Positions 1 to 10,729 of a stretch of DNA of 64,000 nucleotides are shown piece after piece (within the stretch, counting starts at the first letter, position 1; every line of letters begins with the position of its first letter). This DNA comes from Armillaria gallica. Lineage: Eukaryota > Basidiomycota > Agaricomycetes > Agaricales > Physalacriaceae. Made by a program: the position numbers and the translations under genes. The DNA lies in the NCBI GenBank assembly GCA_037576215.1, contig JBANDB010000014.1, forward strand, positions 372,001 to 436,000, given 5' to 3'. The notes beneath the pieces were generated by a model that saw only the letters and a program-made list of their open reading frames with translations, was not told where the DNA came from and did not search any database.

Positions 1-401
1 TGCTACTGGAATATGACTCTACCCGAGCAGAGGCGACGTCGACCATAGTGCGGCGTCGTTATCGACAGAAACATGATAAGATATCTCGCATCAACGCGCT
101 TCCAGATACTACCAGATGATCTATCTGTGCGTACTGCAGTAGCTCTTGGCTTTTGCTTTGCATCTCCTCTACGCCTCCTGAAATCAGCTAGAGCCGACGT
201 CTACATCCGAGTCGGGCCCTGGCCAGCCGCCCTCATCGACTCCACACTCTTCCGCCATTTTTAGCCCCCCATCAAAAAGATCACATGTAATTCCTCTCCA
301 GATCCTCGCGTGCATCAATTGTGGTCCATATTCTGTATGATGACGTGCTTCACGGAACTGTATTAAATTTGAAGAGTGCTACAGGTTGGATCCATACCAC
401 C
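1..401. other. 5' flank of permease gene, no gene supported
   Basis: A 63-codon open frame on the plus strand at 73-264 resembles no family I know and has no visible splice partner. The stretch probably holds the promoter and 5' UTR of the permease that starts at 402, and perhaps the end of a gene lying outside the window. Confidence 0.4.
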
Positions 402-2799
402 ATGAGCTTCAAAGACCACCCGGTAGACGACAAAGAACTTAATGCGGAGGAGACTTTGACCTATCAAGGGACGGAGAGCCTCTATTCCGATGACCAGACC
501 CATAGGAAACTCAAGGTGTGTTCGTCCCGTTCTGTTTTTTTTCTTATGCTGATTCTTTCCACAGAGTAGGCACATTCAGCTCATTGGCATCGGGGGTGAG
601 TTGTCACACCCTACACCCAAGACTATCATCCAACTTTTTCATTCAAAGGAACCATCGGAACAGCACTCTTCGTCCAGATTGGCGCGTCTTTGACCAAAGG
701 AGGCCCTGGTATTGCTCTGTCCAATTCGTGTCGCGTACAAATCACCCATTTCCCCTTTAGCCAGCTTGTTCCTTGCCTTTACGATATGGTCTACCTTTAT
801 TCTCGCAGTCAACAACTGTCTCTGTGAGCAACCAGGTGCCTCCCCGCCAAAGCCCCAACTCACCCCGCCTCCCCTCCCCCAGCTGAGATGGTCACCTGGA
901 TTCCCATCTCTTCCCCATTTGTACGTAACCATGCTCCATCTCAAATCTTATTTCAACTTTGTTGCCACAGGTGCGGTTCGCCGACCGTTTCGTAGACCCA
1001 GCCCTCGGATTCACCGCCGCCATCAACTTTTTCGTCTTCGAAGCGGCACTCGTCCCATTCGAGATCGTCGCCTTCAACGTCGTATTGCAATTTTGGACGG
1101 ACAAGATTCCCGTCGCTGCTGTTATCGCCTTCGTGATCGTGTGCTACGCGTGCGTTACTATATTGCGTTCCCCATTTAGCGATGCCGATTGACGGGATTG
1201 CGATAACAGTTTTCTGAATGTTTTCGCTGTAAAATGGTATGGAGGTTAGAATTCTCCATTTATTCTTCATTTCGCGTATCTAACTCCGTACTCAAGAGTC
1301 TGAGTTTTGGTTGGCATTTGGCAAGGTTCTTCTTGCTCTTGGCCTGATATCGTTCACATTCATCACCATGGTGGGTGGTAATCCATTACACGACGCGTAT
1401 GGATTCCGCTACTGGAATCGTTCGTCTTCCTATCTACCCATATCGTCCACTCATCGCTCACCAGACAATCTCTAGCATCCAACATATCAGGAGCACCATT
1501 TGCAGAGTTCATCCAGAAAGGCGACCTCGGCCGCTTTATGGGCTTCATGGCCTGCCTTATCCAAGCATCATTCACTATCGCAGGTACGCCCGATTTCTCA
1601 TTTTCTTTCTCAGCCTGCTTATCTCCCCCCACCTCAGGTCCGGATTACGTTTCAATGACCGCAGGCGAGGCAGAACTCCCGCGCAAGAACCTCCCTCGAG
1701 CGTACAAGAGCGTGTTTTACCGCCTGACTACCTTTTTCGTCCTTGGATCTCTGTGCATAGGGATTGTGGTACCGTACAATGATACGAACCTATTGAAAGC
1801 GCTCTCTGATGCGAAGCCGGGGGCGGGGTCGTCGCCCTATGTCATTGCGATGCAGCGCATGGGGATCCCAGTTCTCCCCCATTTCGTCAACGCACTCGTC
1901 ATGACATCTATCTTCTCAGCGGGGAACAGTTATGTGTATTGCGCCAGTAGGACGCTGTTTGGCTTGGCGCTTGAAGGCAAGGCTTTAAGAATCTTTGCAA
2001 GGTGCACGAGGTCCGGCGTGCCAGTGTATTCCGTCACTTTGACTCTGGCGATAGCTCTCTTGGGTAAGCGAACAGCTCGCTGGTAACGTTGGGCTCTGAC
2101 GGGTTCTCGTAGCCTTTTTACAGGTCTCGACCAACGCAGCTGTGGTTCTTAACTGGTAGGTTATATGATCACCTATTCATTGTCCGCTGTCCCAATGCTG
2201 AGCCTAGGTTTGTGAGCCTTGTGACAGCCTCGCAGCTGTTGAACTTTGCCTTCATCTCATTCACATATCTCCGATTTTACAACGTGAGTGGAAACACTTC
2301 TTTCGTGTTCTCGGGATGCTCAATACGGTGATTTGTAGGCGCTCAAAGTACAAGGCATTGACCGCTCCACGTTGCCTCACAAAAGTTTCTGGCAGCCTTT
2401 CTGCGCGTACGTGGTTCCCTTCGCTTGCTCCACTGAAGTCTCTTAATAGTAATCTCGCAGGTATTATGCACTCTTTGGTACCGTGCTCATGGCCTTCGTT
2501 GGTGGCTATACCGTGTTTCTCAAGGGCAGATGGGACATACCCACTTTCCTCTTCTCATATGCAATGATTGGAATCTGCCCGGTCCTGTTCGTGGCATGGA
2601 AGGTGTATCACCGAACGCCAGTCCGTACATTTTCTGTGGTCACGTTCGTAAACTAACATTCTTCTTTCAGTGGCGGAAACCTTCCGAAGTGACTTTCTTC
2701 GAGCTGGAGCGCGCCCAAATAGATCGGTACGAGCAGAGCTTTGTAGAAGAGGTTTCTTCAAATCGTTTCCTTCGGTTCTGGAACTGGATTAATTCATGA
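402..2799 (+). CDS. amino-acid permease, fungal AAT family
   Basis: Predicted plasma-membrane importer that takes up amino acids by proton symport (APC superfamily, fungal AAT/YAT family). About fourteen short introns are needed. The spliced frame runs without a break from a hydrophilic N-terminus through RKLKSRHIQLIGIGGTIGTA, the hallmark first helix of the family, and then through roughly twelve hydrophobic segments. Later recognisable pieces include SFTIAGPDYVSMTAGEAE, typical of the family (helix 6 and the following loop), and FSAGNSYVYCASRTLFGLA. The cytosolic C-terminal tail ends in RFWNWINS. ATG 402 is the only start in frame with the first exon. The gene converges on PRE2 with 93 bp between stop codons. 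Family is confident; substrate (general or specific amino acids) cannot be told from sequence. Confidence 0.93.
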
Positions 2800-2892
2800 C
2801 CGTTGTATGACTCTAGCGCTAACTTCTCCCGTCAAGCGTAGAAGATTGACATATAATTTGTTTTTCATAATATATGATACACATCCCATGAT

Positions 2893-4145
2893 CTATGCCT
2901 GGGCTGCCACAGGAGGATTCGCTGAACTAAGCCCTTCAACTCGCATCTCGTATCCGTATCCGCCAACAGGAGCACCGGGGACATTGCCCGGGCCCTCGTA
3001 ATGCATCTTGGATATATCGTAGTTGCCTGAGAGGAATCGACCAATGTCAGTAAACGGATCTTGCCACAGTGAGATGGACAGACCAATAAATTTCCATCCG
3101 TCTTCCTTGACGTGGTAGAGATTACAGGTGTTTCCAGAGAAGGCGTCTCGATGACCAGCAGCATAGATGCTACGCCTGCCGAGTTCCTGTGCCTCTTCAT
3201 CCGTCAAGTCCCAGCGGTAGCCCTGATCCAGCACACCGTACGCGAACGTACTGCCAGATCCTACCGAAAACAGGTCTCCCTTCAAGCGCGTACCATCAGA
3301 GTCAACATAGAACACAGCTGGACCCTAGATACTGCCATGAATATACAAAGCGTCGAAGTTTTATTCCAAGAACGTACTGTCTTGTCCCAGCCACAAATCA
3401 TCGTTCCCTATATGCCATGGAAAGTTAAGAATTGATGAAGAGCAGGCATCATAGTGCATACCATACTCAACCCCATACCCTTGTAACTGTATACGAGGTT
3501 ACTTAGATATTTGCTTGCTGCAGACACGGATATGCGCTCCCGGTTGCGAAGTTCGTGAAGGCGACAGTGCATTCCAAGGTATGTTTCCCAGTATTGACAA
3601 TCGGCTAAATGACTATGAGCCAGATGTGTAGCATATACACTAAGAGCATACCTGCACCGCCAGCCATCGTTCCAAGAAGGTAAGGATTGATTTCAATGAC
3701 CTTTTTCACCGTTCCCGAGGCTTGATAACCCATTAGACCCAAGAAAAGATTAAGAAGTTTATACTCACCGACGTAGCTGCCCGCAGTAGCACGAGAATCG
3801 ACTGCGACGATGACACCTCCTTGGAATCTAAAAGCAAGTGTCGTTGTTCCGTGAGATATCTTGATTTTGCAAGTGGGATCGGCATGGTCATCGGTGTGTA
3901 GCCTTAGAAAAGCCGCTGGCTGGTAACATGATTGTCAATACTCTGGTTCGTATATATCGATGCATCCTGCTCACATCCGCAATATTCGGGACACTGAAAG
4001 TGGGCACACCCTTTGCTAGGCTACCAAAGCCAGCCTCAGAACCCCACGCAGCATCAGAAAATTCTTCTTCATCGACCTCCTTCTGAGCCCATCGCAGCTC
4101 TGCAAGAGCACCTGTTGTCGAGAAACGTTCTGCAAATGTGTTCAT
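2893..4145 (-). CDS. PRE2: 20S proteasome subunit beta type-5 (chymotrypsin-like)
   Basis: Catalytic beta-5 subunit of the 20S core proteasome, which cleaves after hydrophobic residues in the cytosol and nucleus. After a propeptide of roughly 75 residues or more, autocleavage would fall in [11 protein letters not shown], leaving the nucleophile Thr1. The mature chain has Asp17 ([13 protein letters not shown]), Lys33 (ASGTVKKV) once an intron is removed, and Met45 (LLGTMAGGA), the residue that shapes the chymotrypsin-like S1 pocket. Later conserved pieces include [34 protein letters not shown] and [16 protein letters not shown]. The reading frame is intact across several introns. The gene is convergent with the permease and divergent from the four-helix membrane protein at 4553. 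Confidence 0.95.
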
Positions 4146-4552
4146 GACGGTGGGATGAGAAGACGTATGCTAAATCCAATGGTGACGCGGCCGTGTTGTT
4201 TGGATATTTGCTTGGGCTGAAAGCCGGAGGCAAATACAGCCATATCAACGGTCCGAGTATCCGGACCCAGCTATTTTTCCCCCCCTCCGCGTGGAACCGT
4301 AAATGATGGTTGGTGCATCCAGAGATTCGTTTATATTCTCCGTGATAGTAACTGAAACAGTGAGCCTCGAAAGAGTCCAAGTTACCATAATTCAATAGAT
4401 ACCGTGATGGCCGATCTTCCATGGAAGGATACCATATATTTTCCTCCTCTCTGTCTTTCCTTTCTTGTTCACGGCTCTTTCTTTCTCTTCTTTCACTTCT
4501 TTTCGTCGCTCCTAGTTGAGCGGCGTACAGCCTGGAGCTTGGGTTGAAAGGG
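4146..4552. promoter_or_regulatory. divergent intergenic region, PRE2 / membrane protein
   Basis: 407 bp lie between the start codons of PRE2 (minus) and the four-helix protein (plus), so the region must contain both promoters. I saw no convincing Rpn4-type proteasome element (GGTGGCAAA). A pyrimidine-rich run at about 4441-4510 lies 50-110 bp before ATG 4553, as is common just upstream of fungal start sites. Confidence 0.5.
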
Positions 4553-5463
4553 ATGGCTTTCATTCGGTGCCGTACTTTTCTTGGGTGCCTACCACTTGCG
4601 TCGGGGGTCTGGTTACTCTCCCTGGTTGGCCTGATGTTGGGAGCGTCTGGAGCTGTAGGTAGTTGGATGGAAATCAACCTCATGGGTATGATGTTATTCA
4701 ATCTCTCCTTTGTGATATTGAAAGTACCAACACCCCTGTGCAAGCGTCACATCCACTACCACTTCAAGACGAAATCGCACAGTTCGTTCAAGCTATTGTC
4801 TTCTCCTTGTTAGGCCTTTTCTCCATCCTTGGGTGCGTGTAGAACTCCCTACAAAAGCCTCTAAGCGTCAGAATCTAATTGTAACATCAGGTTCGCCGAA
4901 GGCATCTCCCAGAATCGCAACTTCGCCTTCATCTATTGCAAGCTTGTGGCGATTCATTACGTGGCAATAATCGGCGCATTTGCGTTCACATTGTACTCAA
5001 CATTCAGACATGTGGATTCATTGACTATTGCGTCCTGCATACAAGGAGACCTTGATGAGTTCGCGCTTCAGTTCTGCAACAAGGGTTGGTCCTTCGTGAA
5101 AGGGCTCCCAATCATCTGGTACACCGTCGTTCTGTTGTTCCAGGCTTGTATGTATGACTTCAAAAATAGAGCGCCCCCGCTAATAACCAACTTCAGATAC
5201 CTATATCCTTGCAGTAAATTTTGCCGAGAAGTTGGATATCGATGACATATCTCGTATATCAAAGCATTTCACATTCATGTCCTCCGATGGGCTCTCTTTC
5301 TATTCCAAGGACGTTGAATATGGTATGTCCGATATGCCCAGTGCGACTTTCGTGGGTGGCGGAAGACACAGTTGATTGCCCATGTCAGTAAAGTTGCTAA
5401 GAAATAGCTCAATGTGTTCGTACTGATCGTTCTGCAGGCACAACTTTGATACCTCTACACTAG
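4553..5463 (+). CDS. four-helix integral membrane protein, function unknown
   Basis: Spliced product begins MAFIRCRTFLGCLPLASGVW and has four hydrophobic segments: about residues 11-37, LGLFSILG after the first intron, VAIHYVAIIGAFAFTLYSTF, and LPIIWYTVVLLFQA. A short cytosolic tail follows. Introns lie at about 4690, 4834, 5149 and 5324; each has GT-AG ends and restores one continuous frame ending YGTTLIPLH. The overall shape matches small Agaricomycete membrane proteins that start with a similar cysteine-containing segment, but I know no assigned function. The loop between helices 3 and 4 has two Cys residues (SC, FC). Its TAG stop overlaps the TAG stop of the opposite-strand gene. Confidence 0.8.
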
Positions 5464-5993
5464 TGCTCGTCTGGGATATATTGACGCAGGTACTTGTCAA
5501 TGTAGTCTTTGGGAACACCTTCTTTCACCGCATCTGTGATGCCTTTGTTCATTCGTTCGATATACTCGTCCTTTGGTATGCTATCCAACACCCTTTCCGT
5601 ATCCACATATACGAGGCAATGTATGATTTTGTCGTCCTTGCCATCTGTCCTAAGCGATGTCACGGGAAGGATCTTCTTCTGATAGCTGGTGGGAACGCCC
5701 TCGTATACATCCAGAACGTCCTCATCCTTCGTATTGATCTTGTACAAGAAGCCGTAAACATCGTCTCCAGCTTCTTTGGATGGGACAACGTTGGCATAAC
5801 CACGCCTGTTGATGATCCACCGCCTGAGAGAGATGAGATGAGCGGCGATCAGGACAGCACTGTCTATATGTACTGCTTACCACTCCTTGAGCAGCCCAAC
5901 TCCCAAGAAGTTATTCTCGGGGCAGCGAAGGTTCATCTGCTCTTTCCAGAGATTGCTCCCGTATGCAAAATAGAATGTTGCAGTTTCAGTCAT
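5460..5993 (-). CDS. gamma-glutamylcyclotransferase-like protein (GGCT/AIG2 fold)
   Basis: Predicted cytosolic enzyme that releases 5-oxoproline from gamma-glutamyl compounds. Two exons are joined by a GT-AG intron (about 5820-5877). The N-terminus MTETATFYFAYGSNLW carries the family substrate-binding YGSNL motif. After the splice, the conserved glycine-rich reading continues as NRRGYANVVPSKEAGDDVYG, and DVYEGVP contains the glutamate expected as catalytic acid/base. Length (about 160-170 aa) is normal for fungal members. I chose ATG 5993; the open frame continues upstream with a hydrophobic run that looks like untranslated sequence. Which gamma-glutamyl substrate it uses is not visible. Confidence 0.88.
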
Positions 5994-6483
5994 CTTCGAA
6001 GGTTGAAAGGTGGTGAGCGAGCGCTCGCTATACTGATGCTTGTGGGCGGTCTGGAAATAAATTAAAAAGAGACAGAGAAAGAAAAAGAAGAGGGAAAGCT
6101 TGACATGACCTACCAGCACGGGATTGACTGTCTAGGTGTACTTCACAACTGTTGTAAACAGTTGGGTCTGCACCATATGACCCAACATCAGTATGTCTGT
6201 TTGGCAATCACATAATATTCCGATCCAAAGTACAGTATTCACAAGCACAATAAGAGTACCTGTGTATTACGAAGATTGTATCGAAACTGCCTACAAAACC
6301 GAAACGTTGATCTCCACCTATCGAGAGAATCAATGATAAGTCTCTGATAAAATACACGACGCGAGGAGGGAGAGTAATTTATGTCATTATAAAGAACAAA
6401 ACAGACGTGCCGACCAAAAGAGTACGAAAGAGAAGGGGATATACTAGCTGTACAGAAACCCGAAAAAACGCGATCAGAAAACA
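5994..6483. other. intergenic, 3' flank of EPL1 and 5' flank of GGCT gene
   Basis: AT-rich sequence between two minus-strand genes. It should contain the EPL1 polyadenylation region and the promoter of the cyclotransferase gene. A polypurine run (about 6065-6093) lies roughly 70-100 bp upstream of the cyclotransferase ATG. No further gene is supported. Confidence 0.4.
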
Positions 6484-9400
6484 TCAATAATTGCCCTGTG
6501 TTGTCCCTACAGGTTGGGCTGTTGCCATCGTCGGTGTTGAGGGTAGACGAGGCGGAGATTGGGCAAGTGTAATCGAAGGTATAGGCGAAGGGCTGCTATG
6601 CTGACCATGAGGCGACAACATATTTCGGGGCAAACTCATCCTCGTCCCATTCGCAGACGGCGTACGAGCAGGTGTAGCCTGTGCCAAATTTGGCGAGAGG
6701 GAGCCATTGATCATTGTGACGTCCAGTCCATTAGCTATAGACGTAGGCCGTAGCATCGGAGACCCATTGACTCCATGCGACCACTGCATCGGTTGGCGCA
6801 CCGCCGGAAGCTTCATGTTACTGATGTTGGCCTGACTGTAGTTCACGTTCTGTTGTACAACGTGCATATATGGACCAGGAATAGGGCGTACACCATTGAT
6901 CTGGATAGCCGTCATATCTTGGGTACTAGGTGCGGCAAATGCTGATTTGAGATTTTGCATCTGTTGCGCACTCAGTCCAGTCTGCACATTCATATACTGC
7001 GAATGATTGGAAAGTGGAGTGCCCGGGAAGCCGTTGATATGGTACCCAGGATGCAGGACATGAAGCGGCTCCTGAGGCTTGGCAAAGTTTCCTTGGCCAT
7101 TAACATTGACCTCTTGCACATTGGGAATGGCTTCCTGCGAATGCGGAGGCGGGGAGGATTGCGGAATAACAACTGCACCGTTCGGTATGGAGTATCCAGA
7201 TTCGATCTTCACAGCGTCAAGATGCGGCATGTTGATAGCAGCACGGGCGACGCCATTTGTGGCACTGAGAGGAGGAGAAAGTTGTAGGGCGGAAGATGGA
7301 GAAGACAATGGAGGGGAGGCACTGAGCATTCCATTAGGAATCGCCGATCCTGCGCGTATGCTACTAGAAGATATGCGCAGGTGACTTAGGCCAGCACTGG
7401 ACATTTTCACCTGGTGCTGTGCAGATATGGGTGTGCCGTTTGGCATAGGCATTACCGTACCCTGCTGTGCGGCGGCGACAGCTTGTGCTTGCTGAGCGGC
7501 GTGGGAGATCATTGGCTGTGGGCCAGGTCTGGGGCCCATGTCACGTCTAACGATAGCATTGGCAAGGCCCAGCTTAAAGGGGATGACGACCTCTTTGCGA
7601 CCATCGGAATTGTACTTGGTTATGGAGGGGTCTGTCAAGAGATTCTGGTCTACATCAGCCAATAGGTGGATAGAATGCCGGATATATCTAAGAAAAAAGT
7701 AAGCCTCAATATAGGACAAACAGTCACAGATATTCACTTGAGATCGTAGTCGTCGACGAGATGTCGATCTTGCTCTTCAGGACTCGAAGTGCCAATCGAT
7801 GGTGCGTCATCGGAGTCGAATCGCCAACGTTCTTGCAATTGTTTCGTCTGTTCGTTGTTGTCTACGTCGACATCCATAGCATCTAAATCGGTAGGACTTT
7901 CACGTCGAGGTACCGAACTAGTGACGGTACTACGTCGATCTAGATGCATGCGACCACCTCGTCCAAAACGTAGACGAACAGGTTTCGGTTGCCGCAATGT
8001 CGAATCAGCGTTTGAATTCGGAGCTGATAACAGTGACGCTGATGGCATCTTAGGAGCATCGGAAGGTCCCACATGTCTGAAGACTCGAGAAGGAAAGGAC
8101 ACAAATGGTGGGACGTATGAGTTCTAAATTATTGATTAGCGATGGTCGAAGAAAAGGAAGGAAACACTTACCTCGATACTGTCTTCCCATTGATGATCTT
8201 TTTCCTTTCTCTTCTGCAAGGCGTTCTCGACCTTCGCGTGTATTGCGGCATACCTGTCTTTGGGACGAATGGACGGTTCCGTACGGATAGGGGGTGAGGG
8301 TATAAGAACCTCTGGCTTGACCGGTATCCGTGTGCGGCTAGAGAAAGAAATGAATTCGTTTAGTGAACAGAAGGTAATGTAATCTAACACCAACAGGTCT
8401 GGTTTCTTGGCAGGAGGTTCTTTGTCGACTAGAAGCTCTTCATTCAACGTGTCGCTATCGAGGGAAGGATTTCTACGTTTAAGATCAACGAATGCAATCC
8501 GGCGTTGCCAAACGTTCAACCCAAGCTGTCCTAACTGGCATTTAGTATACTCTCGTTTGATGATACTCTTTGCAATTTCCAAGGGTTCAGAAAGTTGTCT
8601 ATTCAAAGCAGCCAGCTTGTCGGAGGAATTTGCTTGTGAAGCGCGAGTTTTACGGACGGCCTTTACTTCTCGCCGACGGAAGCAGATGTAGGATTCGTTC
8701 AAAGTATCCGCCTCATCACCCTAAAATGATGGTGTGAAAAGAAGAATCGGTAGATCACAAGGGACGTACGTTGAGCTGGGGTATAATTCGTTGACCACCT
8801 CGTTCAATTCTACGCTCCTTCCAATATGGATATATCAGTCGAGCCATACGAAGCAACTGGGGAGGTGGGGGGATGCCCCGAGGGACAAAAAATCTGGCAA
8901 ACAACGAAGCCGGAAGGGGGTTCGCGAAGGTATCATGATAGTTCGAGAACTCCGGAAAAGTCATTCCCTCTTTAAGACTCTGTGTATGACTAGTTAGTGA
9001 GCTGACGGTGCGATATAAGCATCTCCTGCGTACATGATGCAAGTACTCCGTCTCCTCATGCGTAATCAGCTCAAACAATCCCATGACCAACTCAAAATGG
9101 TCCTCTCCGACATGAACCGGAGTTACAGTATCAGGTTCCTTGCCTTTGCTCTTCGCACTCCGTGCGGACGTCCTCGCACTGGCTGAAAGCGATGCTTGGG
9201 TGCTAGTTCCTTCACCTCTGGCTTCCTCATTGTTCTTATCCAGCCACTCTTTGTCCCGCTCATCCATATAGTAGGTGCATCCATGGGCGAGTCCGAGTTG
9301 GCACTTCTCCTCAACAGTTTCTGAAGAGAACACAAGCGAGGCTGGATCCCTCCATTTATTAGAAGGATAAAGAGTCTCGTAATTATCGACAACTCCGGTG

Positions 9401-9797
9401 GAGTCAGGTGTCGGAATGTATGCGACAGGAGTCGCGGTCTTATCGGATGCGCCCCGAGTGGTCCGCACAGAGGACTGGTGACGCAGTGCTGCCTCACTGA
9501 GGACTTGCTGCAAGTGGTGTTCCTAAAGCAGTCGATTAGTCAGCAAATCCATGGATCGCACTGCCACCGTTTGATGGCGGTGTGGACGTCTGTGATTGGC
9601 TGACGGCGAGCACTCACATTCGCATCCTCCTGGTCGACACCTGCAACGCTCTGAAGCATACGGGTCTTCTCATCGTCTTCATCAGGGATAATCGGATCAG
9701 CCTCGACATTTCCAACGTGGACTCTGAGGCGGCTCTTGTTCGTAATCCGGTTGCGATTCCTGAGCGTGGATGGCACCGGTGGTTGAGGACGGGGCAT
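6484..9797 (-). CDS. EPL1: Enhancer of polycomb-like protein 1, NuA4 subunit
   Basis: Scaffold subunit that joins the Esa1 histone acetyltransferase module to the NuA4 complex; nuclear, acting in transcription and DNA repair. Exon 1 starts MPRPQPPVPSTLRNRNRITN and continues as SRLRVHVGNVEADPIIPDED, the N-terminal EPL1 domain. Next come VVDNYETLYPSNKWRDPASL, FELVMGLFELITHEETEYLHH and YPYWKERRIERGGQRIIPQL, all typical of EpcA. The middle region has RDRYAAIHAKVEN-type and RRSTVTSS segments. The last exon (6484 to about 7690) is a long Gln/Pro/Ser/Asn-rich, probably disordered tail. Introns lie near 9520, 9000, 8750, 8370, 8130 and 7710. The frame is intact throughout, unlike the next gene upstream. 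Confidence 0.94.
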
Positions 9798-10155
9798 ATC
9801 ATGGAGAGTGTTGGGTCGAGTGCGTTGGAATCAGAGGATGGTATGGGCAAAATCCACACAATATTGTTTGAGGTCGTCGGCGATGACACTGGCCACGCCC
9901 TCGTCGTCGTGAGGCGTTGTCGGATTTCCGAACTGGGTGGGTTCGGCTCGGCGGATTCGGCACAGAAAATTCTTATCTTACACAAACAATGACGTCACAT
10001 GAGATGCTGCGCCTTTGCACAAATTTTGTAAAATAGCTAACGGGGCGTTGAGAAACCTGGTAAGAATGTTGGATGGGGAGATAAACATACCTAGAAGGTC
10101 TTCTACAAAAGATATTTCTAAGAGACTCTAGATACGAATCGATAGTCAGTTTTCT
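9798..10155. other. EPL1 5' flank
   Basis: Contains the EPL1 promoter and 5' UTR and the 3' end of the disrupted membrane-protein gene. Open frames here (to about 9990 on both strands) extend without good starts or splice partners and look like chance. Confidence 0.35.
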
Positions 10156-10729
10156 TTATCTCCGATCGGTGACAATGGAAGCGTACAACTGTTTTCAAGG
10201 TCAGAACGATGGGTGATGAGATGATTGAAGAGCAACATACTGGATGTGTACTATGGCTGTAATATGCCGTCAAAGTCTGAGCGATAATCCCAAAGACGCC
10301 TCCAATCAACGAAATATGATGAGAAGGACCGGTACCCAGAGAAATCCCGGAAGCCCATTGTATTTTTGAACCGCGATGACATCGCGGAGGGCCCGGGTGG
10401 GCTCTATGGGAAGGGTACTGAACATTAAGGATCAGGTACTCGCCCCGTGCCGAGCCTGTGAAAAAAGTCGCGCTGTACAAACACGGTGAAGAAAAGATGA
10501 AAAACATCCAAACCCTTCGCATACTCATTCAGTAGAAGGACAGCCACGTCTGCGCCCAGGCGATTGCGTACATCGGGCCAGGTCGCGCTAGATCCGTAAT
10601 GGTCGTCAGGAGGCCTTTTAAGTGAATGAACCTGGTGAAGCCGACAAAGAGAATAGACAGGAGAAGGCATGAGATAGAGCTCCACGGAGCAGATAGAGCC
10701 TGAGAACCCTGAGTCATCGCGATACTCAT
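10156..10729 (-). CDS. small multi-pass membrane protein, frame broken twice
   Basis: No known function. The minus strand encodes hydrophobic segments in order: SSISCLLLSILFVGFTRF, a loop LTTITDLARPGPMYAIAWAQ, then NEYAKGLDVFHLFFTVF (with DFFHRL), and finally LPGFLWVPVLLIIF and GGVFGIIAQTLTAYYSH. These pieces lie in three frames. The breaks at about 10530 (just after WLSFY) and 10311 (inside the last helix) each need one extra base. A probable intron near 10400-10440 joins to TRALRDVIAVQKYNGLPG, and one near 10195-10245 leads to a short tail with a TAA at 10156-10158. A second intron may precede the proposed start, since GCCGCAG sits just before ATG 10729, so an upstream exon is possible. Coordinates are therefore provisional. 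Confidence 0.5.

Noticed and set aside
5877..6119. N-terminal membrane anchor on the gamma-glutamylcyclotransferase from an upstream in-frame start
   Set aside because: Family members start just before the YGSNL segment, as ATG 5993 does; the upstream hydrophobic stretch is A/T-rich and reads like 5' UTR.
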